A stretch of DNA of 64,000 nt, from positions 8,258,001 to 8,322,000 of the forward strand of contig CM040087.1 of the NCBI GenBank assembly GCA_022496805.1, read 5' to 3'. Shown here in pieces: positions 36,413-48,042 of the stretch. The notes below the pieces were generated by a model. That model made no database searches and was not told where the DNA came from. It was given only the letters and a program-made list of their open reading frames with translations. Every line of letters starts with the position of its first letter. Within the stretch, counting starts at the first letter, position 1. Origin of the DNA: Pohlia nutans (taxonomy: Eukaryota; Streptophyta; Bryopsida; Bryales; Mniaceae). The translations under genes were made by a program, and so were the position numbers.

Positions 36413-36590
36413 TTCAAGCATAGGCCTTTATTTCTTACTAACAATCATAAAAATTCAAGCATATCATGCCTTTATTTCTTACTAACAGTCATAGCAGTTC
36501 AAGCATATGCCTTTATTTCTTCCTGACAGTCACAATCATAATAGGTCAAACATAAGTCTTTATTTCTTACTAAGAGTCATAAAAGTTCGT
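36413..36590. repeat. Minisatellite of about 45-50 bp units, four copies
   Basis: Units read CAAGCATA(T)GCCTTTATTTCT followed by TACTAACAGTCATA. The same unit occurs inverted at 57097-57225 and once each near 56380 and 57325. Confidence 0.75.
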
Positions 36591-36689
36591 GGCTTGATTA
36601 GAAATTGATTAGAAAAGTTACGTCCTTCCGGAAATGAAAAAAATTATTAAAAAATTACAAAAATTACGTGCCTGTATTATTGATCGGAT

Positions 36690-36934
36690 TTTGGTACACA
36701 ACAATCATATGTTATGTAGTTCAAATTCAAAAATTTAATTTTTTTCCTTATTTAACACATTCAGCAACCAGTCACATTATAATGGTGAAAGAACTACAAT
36801 TTAATGTTTTATGTTAAAAAAAATACTTATACACTTTTAAAAGTTTATTAAACTATATCTTATGGTCTTTAAATGAAGATGTTATGAAAAGACGCTTAAC
36901 GCACTCTCCGAGAGGCACCTTGCACGCTCAAGGG
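36690..36934. mobile_element. Right part of a TTAA element (beta copy of 14090-14332)
   Basis: It ends GCACGCTCAAGGG followed by TTAA (36935-36938). The left end is missing at the junction with the inverted-duplication arm near 36690. Confidence 0.5.
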
Positions 36935-37549
36935 TTAATTTCCAACTTTCTTGCAATATGATTGACCAACTCTCCTTCTTCCGCCATAATGTGATTCGCA
37001 ATGGTATGCAATTTAGCATGTCTCGATGCTTCGCATCTCAATTAGTTGAAAATTATGGGAGAGAACTCCACGCAGGTGTTGGTTTCACTACAAGCAGAGG
37101 CGTCGTTTCGCATTTTGAAGAATCCTCTTCATTGTGGCTATTCACTTTACACATTTGTCACTTTGTCCTCCGTGACAAATCGCACTCACCAAATCCAACT
37201 AAAAACTTGGTAAGTGCGAAGTGACACCGTCTGACTCACAAAGGAGTGAAAAGCGACGCCTTCTCCTTGTAGTGTTTAATTACACAGGAAACTTCCATTG
37301 TTTTAGTGAGGATTTTTTTAAAAAGAAAAGAAACTTAAAGATTCCAATCATTGCAAAAAACTAGAATACTCAAGCAAGTAGAGGAGAACAGGTACATACA
37401 CCAAAACTTTGCGTAAGATTTTTAATTTTTTTTCTGATTCAGACAAGGACTCCACAACGAACCCTTGCCTGCATTATTATCATCTAGTTGAAGTTAGAAA
37501 GAGTGGCCATGACGTGCTGGTAGATTGATTAAGGATTAGATGCATGGGA

Positions 37550-37745
37550 GACACTGGAAGGAAATGTGTCGTTTTTCACTTACTAGAAATGAAAAAGAAA
37601 TGAAATGGCGCCAGGCACATGGGCTGTGTTAGTGCTGATGAGTAGTTTTGGTCACAAGAAGACAGAAACACGTAAGTATAATATTTCGGTACTATTTATT
37701 GTTCCCACAAAATGAGGAATGAAAAACGACAGGTTTGCTACTAGT
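37550..37745. other. Filler segment copied from elsewhere in the unit
   Basis: It interrupts the block that elsewhere reads GATGCATGGCAGACTGTG. The content resembles 17790-17900 and 44090-44200 (AAATGTGT...TTTTCACT, GAGTAGTTTTGGTCACAAGA). There are no inverted termini, so this looks like a repair-type insertion. Confidence 0.5.
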
Positions 37746-38416
37746 CTAGACTGTGTCGATGTATGCACCTGGGCATCACATCTTCTATAAAATTTAATAC
37801 TCCAGCACTTGAGGCTAATTCAAAATTGACTAGACATTTGGAACGTTCTGGCTGTCCAGTGATATTTTGCTGTACTATACATGACCCAGAAATGAGGTGG
37901 CAACATGGAGTTGTAGAGAATCCAGCAGAAGCTTTGCCATCATTCTGCATTTGTTGTAAGGACATGTACAGCCCGTGCAAAGCTGTGAGTATTGCATGGT
38001 GTACAATACGTCTTTCATACTGTCTACTTTCAGGTTGAGAGACCAGTCATAATACTAAGGGATTCATAGTGGTCTGCTCACCAAGAGTTCTTGAAAACTC
38101 ACTACCTTGGAGATTGTCTTGGTGGTTGTCTGCTACACATTGTAGAAGTTGAGTTCATGAAAAGTCGTTTTTACACTAAATTTATCACTTCTAATCCTTA
38201 AAGGTCTAAAGAGCCATTTCCAACCAGTATTATACACCAATATTTCATTATATTTGGCATGGTTCCACACCTCCTAAGGGTTTAAGATTTAAAGTGAAGT
38301 TAAAATTCACGTCAACGTGATTTTAATGAGCTATTGTAGTATGAATTCAAAACTTTATATTTACAACAAATGTCAAATATACGCCAACGTATGTAATATC
38401 CCCATCATCCCTTTAA

Positions 38417-38640
38417 CCCCTAAACGTCTGAAAGCACCTTTGTGGCGAGTAGAATACGGTGTCTTTTTTAGTATTGGGGATAAATCTAAACCTTTTATAG
38501 GTTTGAGTTCAACACATAAGCCGAAATTTACATCAATGCGGTTCCAGTGAGCTATTGAGATCCCAATTTAGAGCTTCTTGTTGGTAGCAAATGTAAATTA
38601 TACGGCCACGTATCTACTATCCCCATGGGACGTTTAGGGG
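38417..38640. mobile_element. TTAA-flanked element, CCCCTAAACGTC ends
   Basis: TTAA stands at 38413-38416 and 38641-38644, with 12-bp perfect ends. The gamma copy at 9370 (CATCCCTTTAAGGACTAGG) is empty. 224 bp, non-coding. Confidence 0.8.
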
Positions 38641-38999
38641 TTAAGGGTTAACAGGAAAATCTATGAGTGAGTATGAGGTTTTTTTTAAAAGTGCGGTTCA
38701 TCTTTTTGCAAACAAGATTTGGGTTAGTTTCCATGAGTCGCGCTTGCTGATTAGAATTTGGAGAGAGTAAAAACAATAAAGACAAATGTATTGGAAATGT
38801 GGCGGAGTAATGTTAGAGCAAGGGCAGCAACGCTCCTTTTGAGCACAACAACCAAAGCTGTTGTTTTAGTATTCTTCAAAGGCCCAAACACATTCCTACG
38901 AGCATGCGCCTATACATTAGGTTGGCAATGGAACTTGGAGAGCCGGAGAACTTCTTACACGCCATTCACAATATTATTGGTGTCCCACGACACCGGTTT

Positions 39000-39285
39000 A
39001 TGTGTTGTTCCAACGATTGAGATTGTGTGCAGAACGGGCAACCTTGGAATCACACGTGATACAACATTTTAGTGGTTTTCCAAACCCTTCCTTGATTTGC
39101 CAAACCTTTTGGTGTTGTTGAACCTTGCATGTACAACATCATTCGGAAGTGTAGGTCATTTGACCCCTCTATTGTCCCGTTAGTGGAGACGGTGATGGCC
39201 TTGCTCTTATGATGTGGCTTAGACTCTCTCTTATCTCTTGGCAACGGACTTGCCTTTTGACAGCCTTCTTTACAATTTAATTGAT
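39000..39285 (-). pseudogene. Third copy of the Cys-pair frame
   Basis: It retains SPLPRDKRESKPHHKSKAIT and STNGTIEGSNDLHF, then shifts frame after an ATCATTCGG insertion. A relic. Confidence 0.3.
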
Positions 39286-39625
39286 TGCACACTACATCTC
39301 TTGTAACAAGCACCAACATTTAACTTACACGACTTTGGCCGTCTAGATCGCTCAAAGTAACCAAATAATATAGTAGTGGGCAAAACTTAACATCTTAACA
39401 TCAACGTTTCACATCTCAACAGCTATGCACTACAATAGCATTTCTCGACGCTTCACATCTCAACCACTATCTAGTTCAAAGGGAAATTATGTGAGAGAAC
39501 TCCACATTGTCAACTATCATATTCTAACAAATAAAAACTTTCACATTAGCCCCTCTTAACACACAATTTTTAGCCGTGGCTTAGACCTCTCGATTCTCCC
39601 CATTGCGTTCTGAGAATAGATGGTA

Positions 39626-39887
39626 AGGTAACTATATCTAAAAGCGACCCTTTCTTTTAGGCGCTTCTAGATCAATCTTCCATAATAAGTAGATTATGAA
39701 CATTAGAGTTTAGGATCGTTTTAAGATCAACCTATAGTCAACACTTTGGAAATTCATAACTTATTCAAATAATGTGTGCTAAAGTGCGTTGGAATCCTCT
39801 TGAACTTGCTATTAAAACCCACTAAAAAAAATTCTTGTTTTATGTGTGTAAATAGGCTCATTTGGACGCTTTAAGATATAGTTACCT
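39626..39887. mobile_element. TA-flanked MITE, AGGTAACTATA ends
   Basis: TA stands on both sides, with 11-bp terminal repeats. The same insertion as 22872-23137 and 47768-48042. Confidence 0.65.
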
Positions 39888-40161
39888 TATTCCAGATTCC
39901 ATATTCCAGATTCTTATACAAAACGTGAATGATGGAATTCAAGCCTATGGATACTCCAAAGCTGCCAGGTGTCCATGACCACAGCATTATAGACTTGTCA
40001 ATGAAGATTCTCAATTTTGTCTGCAGATTCTCAAAAAAAGTGAAAACATTCTGAACTCTGTCTGCAGCATAGAATGTCTTACCCGGAATGAGTTGGTCTA
40101 CATAAGGAGTCTAGAATACTGATCGTTCCACGTCTTGACTGAACGATGAAGAGCGAGCTGA

Positions 40162-40301
40162 CACTACAACAGGATAAAGTCACTTTTCACTTGGTGAGTG
40201 TAACTGGTCACATAAGGCAAAAAAAACTTTGTCTTTATGTGACCAGTTACACTCACCAAGTGAAAAGTGGCCATTGAGAAAAGCCTCATTCTGTTGTAGT
40301 G
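40162..40301. mobile_element. CACTA-type foldback MITE, TGA duplication
   Basis: 140 bp from CACTACAACAGG to CTGTTGTAGTG, flanked by TGA (40159-40161, 40302-40304). The related copies at about 12570 and 48320 read GAGCTGACTGCTC without it. Both arms share GGTGAGTGTAACTGGTCACA and its complement with the copy at 34560. Confidence 0.85.
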
Positions 40302-41967
40302 TGACTGCTCAGCCCAGTACGCTCTCTTTCACACACGAAAAGTTCACTTGAAATGTTATGGCCCCCATGCAAATGAAAGGCTCGAATTCTCCCCAACCTG
40401 TCTTACGTTTTGACACTAGATTAGGATTTGGGTAATTCCATTAACACAGCCGGTGTGAAAGTCCCTTCAATGTTTAAACGCTACCCTACATGCTTTTCTT
40501 TGCACAAGTGAGTACGAGCAACCTTTCCGTTCTGATCTAAAAACTGTATTCAGGGATCATACTCACATGTACGTGTGTATTATATTTTTAATCGGATGTA
40601 CATATTCAGGAGTATGGTGCAGCTTAATGTTTTTTGAAACCGACTAAATTAATTCAGTTGTGATTTTAGACTAAATAAGTTAAAGAACAGAGGAAATGGA
40701 ACCGCTAGTCTGGAAGTCTGAACTTAATTTTATGAGATATGATATTGTCTGAAATGTAGCGTACTTAACGGAACTCGTGGTGTTGCAATCAAAAATATTA
40801 TTCATCTGTTCCTTTGTGCCAAAACAATGAACAGAACAAAAGGTAGAATAATGATGGTTGAGATTAGTTAAAATAATGATAAATGAGAGTAGTCACAGGC
40901 GGCCGCGAACCTTAGCCTACATTTGAATAGCTAAGTCCAAAACAACTGGATAAGGAAATGTTCAGTGTTATCAATGCCTCAACATAAAAGTACTAAAGTA
41001 CCAAAATAAATGTCAAAAAGAGTGTTAAAAAACACTCTTTGTTTGTAGTGTGGTTTGTTCATAGTGTGGGTGCATTTGAACTTTATGAAGAAGCGTAGAG
41101 TTTCGGTACACGTAAATGTATGAAACGTGAAGCTTTAACTTATTGGCACAGTGCAGACATTACATCAACTTCTTGGCCATTGAACAGTCAACAGTGCTTG
41201 AAAAAGACAGGAGCAACCTTCCCACCGTCCATGATCCAAATCCTTCTCAACACACAACAACATTCCATAACCCTGTAGATCAATCGACACTCCAATGAAG
41301 ATTTACACAATCAATTTGCAACAGTGGTAGATTATGTATCCTAAACTAATTCTTTCTTTTACTGATAAGGAAAATGCCGAGTCATATGAACAATTGCAAG
41401 CCGAAACCAACCCCGACTTCACAGTACGTGTTATGAGTACACCCGCCCAATTCAAAAACCAAACTTTGAGTGAGATTTTTTTTCTGATTTAGACAAGGGC
41501 TCCACAACGAACCCCTCCCTGCATTATTATATCGTCCAAAAAGAGTGGCCATGACGTGCTGGCAGATGTATTGAGGATTTGATGCACGTCAGACTGCGGC
41601 GATGTATGCACCTAGGCATCACATCTCGTAGAAAAATTCAAGACTCCAGTGAGGGTCATTCAAAATGGAGGAGACGTCTGGAACGTTCTGTCCAGTGATA
41701 TTTTGTTGTCCTATAGATTACCCAGAAAATGAGGTGGCAACCAACCAGGGAGTTGTAGAGAATCCAGGAGAAGCTTTTCCAACTTTCTGCATTTGTTGTA
41801 TGGACTTGTACTGCCCGTGCAAAGCTAAGCTGTGAGTATTGCATTGCTGTATAGCACGTCCTTTATACTGTCGAGCTTCAGGTTGGGAGACCAGCCATAG
41901 ACTAAGGGATTTATAGTGGTTGCTCCAAGAGTTCTTGAAAACTCACTACCTTGGAGGTTGTCTGCTA

Positions 41968-42287
41968 ATGTAACTATATCTTAAAGCGTTTACCTTACCA
42001 ACTGAGCCTATTTACACGCATAAAACATAAAATGTTTTCAGTGGGTCTTAATAGCAAGTTCAAGAGGATCCCAACGGACTTTAGCATGCATTATTTGGAC
42101 ACCGTATGAATAAGTTATGAATTTCTAAAGTGTTGACTATAGGTTGACCTTTAGTTAAAGCAACCCTACACTCTAATGTTCAGATTGTGCACATTCTCAT
42201 CAACATTAGGGTGTCAGAATTTACTTATTATGAAAGATTGAGCTATGGACGCTTTCAGGAAATGGTCGCTTTTAAATATAGTTACCT
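41968..42287. mobile_element. TA-flanked MITE, AGGTAACTATA family
   Basis: Same position in the unit as 15284-15596, with slightly mutated left end (ATGTAACTATATC). A SINE has landed at its right border (42293). Confidence 0.65.
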
Positions 42288-42292
42288 TACAG

Positions 42293-42397
42293 TACCAATG
42301 GCCCTATGTCCGGTGGACACTGGCTCGCTGGCAAAACGAACAGACACTTCATTCACGCCGGCCTATAATGTAGGCTCGGAGTTATTATCTATCTATC
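42293..42397 (+). mobile_element. SINE family with TATC tail, copy C
   Basis: Flanked by a 14-bp duplication TAGTTACCTTACAG (42279-42292, 42398-42411). The empty site TAGTTACCTTACACATTG is at 15589. A 5'-shortened copy with a hairpin CCTAtaatgTAGG (42362-42374) and a (TATC)n tail. Confidence 0.85.
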
Positions 42398-42779
42398 TAG
42401 TTACCTTACAGATTGTAGAAGTTGAGTTCATGAAAAGTCATTTTTTTACACTAAATTCATCACTTTTGAGAGGAAAGTCTAAGAGTGAGTATGAGAAAAA
42501 AAATTGAAAGTGCGGTTCATCTTTTCGCAAACAAGATTTGGGTTGGTTTCCATGAGTCGCGGTTGCTCACTAGAATTTGGCGAATAATAACAATAAAGAC
42601 AAACGTATTGGAAATGTAGCGGAGTAATGTTAGAGCAAGGCTAGCAATGCTCGTTTTGAGCACAACAACCAAAGGACTTTGCTGTTTTAGGATTCTTCAA
42701 AGGCCCAAACACATTCCTACGAGCATGCGCCTACACATTAGGTTGACAATGGAACTCAAAGACTTGGAGAGCTTCTTAC

Positions 42780-43070
42780 ACGCAAATCACAATATCTTCC
42801 GTGTCCCACAACACCGGTTTATGTGTTGTTTGGGCGATTGAGATTGTGTACAAAAGGAGAGGTTTAATGATTTTCCAAATCCTTCCTTGATATGTCAAAC
42901 CTTTTGGTGTTGTTGGACCTTGGATGTACAACATTGGAAGTATAGGTCATTTGACCCCTCTATTATCCCGTTAGTGGAAACAATGATGGCCTTGCTCTTA
43001 TGATGTGGCTTAGACTCACTCTTATCTTTTGGCACCGGACTTGTTTTTTGACATACATCTTGAATAGGAT
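42780..43070 (-). pseudogene. Fourth copy of the Cys-pair frame
   Basis: Decayed, with stops and frame breaks; recognisable by comparison with 9679-10030. Confidence 0.25.
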
Positions 43071-43546
43071 ACTTGATTGCATACTACACCTATTGTAACA
43101 AGCGCTAACATGTAACTTATTTTTGAGATACCCTCAATTTTAAGTCTTGTCACAATCAGGTGGCCTACAACTTTGGCCTTCTAGAGCACTCAAAGTAACC
43201 AAATAATAGTGGGCAAAACTTAACATCTTCACATTAACGTTTCGCATCCCAACAATTGCTATGCACTAAAATAACATTTCTCGACGCTTCACATCTCAAC
43301 CACTACCTAATTAAAAAGGAAATCATGTAGGAGAGCTCCAGGCAGGGGGTTTACACAGAAAACTTTCATTCTTTTAAGAAGTATTTTGTTTAGAAAAAGA
43401 AAAGAAAATGAAGAATTCCATTGCACAGAAACTAGGCTCCTCAAGGAGTGAAGGAGAACACGAAAACGTTCAGTAAGACCTTTCTTTCTGATTCAGACAA
43501 GGACTCCACAACGAACCTCTGGCTTACATTATTGTCTCACACAAAG

Positions 43547-43717
43547 ATGCCTCCCTCGGGAGTGCGTGTCGTTCCGGCATGTAACCTCGAAAGAGGTGAG
43601 TAGTCTTGTACCAATGGACCTTTGTCCGGTGGGCATTGGCTCATTGTCAAGACGAACAGACACTTTATTCACGCCGGCCTCGAAAGAGGACCGGTGTTCA
43701 TATCTATCATCTATCTA
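43547..43717 (+). mobile_element. SINE family with TATC tail, copy D (longest)
   Basis: Flanked by TCTCACACAAAG (43535-43546, 43718-43729). The alpha copy at about 17138 (GTCTCACAGAAAGG) is empty. 171 bp: a 5' head (CCTCCCTCGGGAGTGCG...), the shared core, a hairpin CCTCgaaaGAGG (43678-43689) and a tail of TATC repeats. No clear A/B-box pair, so the RNA source is unknown. Confidence 0.88.
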
Positions 43718-46482
43718 TCTCACACAAAGGGAGTGGTCATGACGTGCAGATTGATTGATGATTTGAGGCATGCCAAACTGGGTCGATGTATGCCTCTCGA
43801 TTTCAAATCTAGTACTAGAAAATTCAATACTCCCTGGAGGCTAATTCAAAATGGAGGAGACTTTTGAGCTGTTTCCCTTTGTACATAGAGATGACTCAGA
43901 AAATGAGGTGGCAACCAGGGAGTTGTAAGAATTGATAGGTATGGGCTGGCCTTAAGTAGAGAATCCAGCAGAAGCTTTGCTATCTATATGGACTTGTACT
44001 GCCCGTGCAAAGGTGTGACTATTGCATTGATGTATAGTACGTCTTTTATACAGTCAACCTTCAGGTTGGAATGTTGGGAGATATTCCTAAGAAATGTGTG
44101 TTCTTTCACTCACTAAAATTGAAAAAAAAATGAAGCCATGTCAAGCGAGTCCTGATTAAGGGTTGTGTCAGTGTTGGTGAGTGGTTTTGGTCACAAGATG
44201 ACATAAAGATGAAATATTTGCATATTCAACCATTGTTTCCTTTTTCATATGCTACTAGTGAGACTTATGTGCTTCTTAGTTGTGTGCTCCAAGAGTATCT
44301 GCAATCTCTTTGACTTTAAGGTTGTTTGCTATATAGTTGAATTCGTGAAAAGTCTCTTTCTTGTACTCTAAATTTATCACTTTGAGCACGAAAATATATG
44401 TGTACGGTACAAGGAGAAGGCGAAGCGTTTCAATCGGTAGGTGAGTCAAACGGCGCCACTTCGCACTCATTGCCCAAGCGCTCAAGACAAGGTGAGTGCG
44501 AATCGTCACGTAGGACAAGTGTCAGTTCAAAAGCGCGACGCGCCTTTGCTAATAGTGGTATGAATTTATTTTGAAAGTTATTGATCTTTGGGTCAGCTTG
44601 CCCATTAGAATGTGCCGAGAGTAAAGACACTAAAAACAAGCATAGTGGAAATGCGACGAAGCAATCTTAAGATTAATGACGCTTAAACTCACTCTCGTCT
44701 CTTGGCATTGACTGCCTTTTCACCGTGTTCTTTAAGATACTTGAATGCACCGCGCCTTTAGTAAATTATTATTGAGATACTTCTAATTTTAGGTTTAAAA
44801 GCAAATAATGACCTCGTCGCAATCTAGCTGTGGCCTTTTAGACTACTCAGTGGATTGGTGCATTCTCTTTGTTATTATGTGAATTCCGCTCATCAATCCT
44901 TTTTCCACATTTAATGATGAAAATACAAACTCCATGTTTTTCTTTGAACTAGGTAGTCTTAAAGCATGGGGTTTACACATGAAACTCCCATTGATTTACT
45001 CCCTTTGTCCCACTAAAAAAACCCATGATTTTTAGGCGTTTAAATATGCAATATTGGTTTTATATTTTGTACTTTAAATGTGCACCTCATTCACTTTCAA
45101 ACAAGAGGGACGATGAGAGTGACACAAAAACTACATACTTCTATTAAAGATAAACCATTTTTCAAGTATCAATTGAGACGGATTCTTTTGACAAATAAAA
45201 CTTAAGTTAGAACACGGCAAGAACCACGGGTTTTTTTAAGTAGGATCACAAGGAATAGTAAGGATTTTTTAATTTTTTTTTTTTAAAAAATTAAGGATTT
45301 CATTGCACAAAAACTCAAGCAAGTGGAGAACAGGTATATACACCAAAACTTTGAGTAAGATTTTTTTTCTGAATTCGGACAAGGACTCCACAACGAACGG
45401 CCCCCTACATATATTTTTTTCTCGTTGAAGGCACAGACACAAAGTGGCCACGACTTGCGGATTTATTGAGGATTTGATGCATGTACATACCCCGGCATCA
45501 CATGTCGTAGAAAAATTCAATACTCCCTGGAGGCTAATTCAAAATGGAGGAGACATTTGAGAGAGATGTCCAGATTGTGATCTAGGGCGAGTGTGGAGTG
45601 CAAATTAATTCAAGTTTGTCGATTGGACATCTACAGCTCAAGAGTGTGAGTCAGTTTTATTGTCTCACCATTGAACATCATTGTTTTTCTTTTCGAGTAT
45701 TTTTTTAGCATCTCCAACTGTGGCTCTTTAAAAGGTTGCACTATCTACTTTTCCGAGTATTCAGGTTTATTTTTCCCTTCAACTTGGCGTGATGTTGGCT
45801 TGGCTCTTGCCATGTTCATTCATTACAAGGAGAAAGCGTCGCTTTTCACTCGATAGGTAAGGCAAACGGCGGCACTTCGCACTCACTACTTAGGCACTAA
45901 AGACTTGGGTGTGCAATTTGGGTGTGTACAGTGAACTTCGACATTGTTTGAGTGAGAAGCGATGCCTTTACTAGTAGTGATTGTCACGCCAAGATCCAAG
46001 GATGTGGTGATGTGGCTCTTAGTGACAAGTGAAGGAGAGGAAGATTGGTCAAAAATCATTAAAAGATTTGAGAATAATTTGAGCATTTGATTGAACATTG
46101 ACAATGTCCGTTAGGGCCTACAATTCAGCAATCTAATGTCTCCACGCCCGTGAATCGCTATGTGTCCGTCTATATGTTGTGAACCAATCATAATCATTAT
46201 TGTTCATCAATTTAAGATATAAGCCCTTCCTAAACTTAGTCATGGAGTGGTTTATTGAGGTGTCTATATCGTGCTCATAGTCATTGATTCTTTCACATTT
46301 CCTCAATATGCATGTTAAATTTCATTCATTTTTCAAGAGAATCTCAAAAATTCATTAGGCTAACAGGCTTTTATAACTATATCTGTATCTTTCATGTTAT
46401 TACAAACGGTAGCTTTTATTTTTTTAAATCTCCATAACTCTATACTATCTTTAGAAAAGCACACTAATACAGTGTGATTTAA

Positions 46483-47510
46483 TTCTTAAGCGTGCAAAGA
46501 GCCCCGAAGGGCCATGTTTGATTTTTTTAGTCAAACGTTGATTTTCACCTAGTTCCAAATTTCAAATGAAAATGGTCCCAACTATGAAAATGTGGGGAGC
46601 TATGTTCTGCTTTTTAGTTCAATTTATGATTCTTCAAAATTGTTAAAATTGCGTTTCTACAACACATTAAAGCTAAAAGCCCCAAAATTCCAACATACAT
46701 TGTAGAAAGAAAATGAAATCAATTTTTTTTAATGTAAGCTCAAGAAGCATCCCACCTACACTTTGTTGTTCATCACTATTATTTACACTTTTCCTTAAAA
46801 TAGCATACTATTTTAGGCATTTGTAATTACTCTGGCTATTACAAGAGCTTCTTTTAAAAAATGCTTATAAATTTCATTTTCATTTAAATAATTATGAAAT
46901 GATAAGTGTAAATTGGTTTAAGAATAAATTACATGAAAAAATACCCAAAAATATAATACATTTTAAAATGTGAGAAACTGATGAGGTTTGACGGGGTAAA
47001 TGTAATATGGACGCTTAGAGCATCTCCACCCCTACTCCAAATCGAGGGCCGTGATTGCTTGTGGCGGGCTCGGGCGGTTTTTTGTGCCCCACCGCGACTC
47101 GGACGAGCGGCCTGGACGTCGCGGCCTCGCCAAATTTCTCGAAGGACTCGCCATTCTCCAGAGTCCGTCGATAGTTTCTGGAGCCCAAAGTGTGGAACTT
47201 GTGACAAAGATTTGCGCCTATTTGTGGCTGGCGCAGGCGCAGGCGAACAACGGAGTGCCACCGTGGCTGGCGCAGGTGCAGACGCCACGAACGACGGAGG
47301 GCACAGCTGATTTTAGCCCTGTCGCACTGGAAACGTGAGAAGATTCCCCCTAAACACACGCTGGATTTCTCAATTCCGTGGCCGGAATCCTCAACTGCGT
47401 GGCCCGGTGAGGGACGATTTCTTTTCCGTGTTACTGTTCATGTTTGGGGCCCTCCATATCTCCAATCCCGAGTCAAAAATTTGGAGTAGGGGTGGAGATG
47501 CTCTTAAGGG
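46483..47510. mobile_element. TTAA-flanked element (beta counterpart of 21662) with a nested insertion
   Basis: TTAA stands at 46479-46482 and 47511-47514, with ends TTCTTAAGCGTGC and (reverse complement) CCCTTAAGAGC, the latter partly rebuilt by the nested element. It interrupts the same site as in alpha, so it predates the duplication. Confidence 0.65.
47018..47503. mobile_element. Harbinger-like MITE nested in the TTAA element
   Basis: 25-bp perfect terminal repeats starting GAGCATCTCCACCCCTACTC and a TTA duplication (47015-47017, 47504-47506). Alpha has the empty site GACGCTTAAGG at 22198. The interior is GC-rich, unlike its surroundings. Open frames exist on both strands but none looks like a transposase. 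TTA duplications and GAGCATCTCCA ends suit PIF/Harbinger. Confidence 0.8.
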
Positions 47511-47767
47511 TTAAAGTCACACAAATACTATCGTCTACCTTATTACCCCTTACAGAAGCCATAGTTCAACATCACAATAATCCACAAAATTATCATTGTT
47601 TCAGAAACCCTGCACTCACTAGGAGAATCTAACAATAAAAAAAACTTTCACATTAGCCCCTCTTGACACACAATTTTTAGCCGTGGGTTAAACCTCTCAA
47701 TTCTCCCCATTCCTTCAAAACTCCAAAGTATTGAATGTTGGCTTTTGCATTCTGAGAATACATGGTA

Positions 47768-48042
47768 AGGTAACCATATCTAAAAGCAACCCTTTCCTCA
47801 AGGCGTTTCTAGTTCAATCTTCTATAATAAGTAGATTCTAAACATTAGAGTTTAGTATTGCTTTAAAGTCAACCTACAGTAGCACTTCAGAAACTCATAA
47901 CTTGTTCATACGGTGTCCAAATAATGCGTGCTAAAGTGCGTTGGAATCCTCTTGAACTTGCTATTAAGACCCAATGAAAAAAATATGTTTTGTTTTATGT
48001 GTGTAAATAGGCTCATTTGGACGCTTTAAGATATAGTTACCT
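47768..48042. mobile_element. TA-flanked MITE, AGGTAAC ends
   Basis: Beta copy of 22872-23137. TA on both sides. Confidence 0.65.

Larger units (their letters stand above)
31926..36585 (+). repeat. Inverted duplication, arm A
   Basis: It matches 57097-63112 in reverse complement: 31926-32720 to 62330-63112, 33150-33420 to 60740-60960 and 62280-62310, 34395-36340 to about 59050-60720, and 36300-36585 to 57100-57300. Differences are mostly discrete transposon insertions. Open frames are short and not conserved between arms. Confidence 0.8.

Noticed and set aside
47051..47359. GC-rich open frames on both strands inside the Harbinger-like element
   Set aside because: Open in several frames at once because of base composition; no transposase motif.
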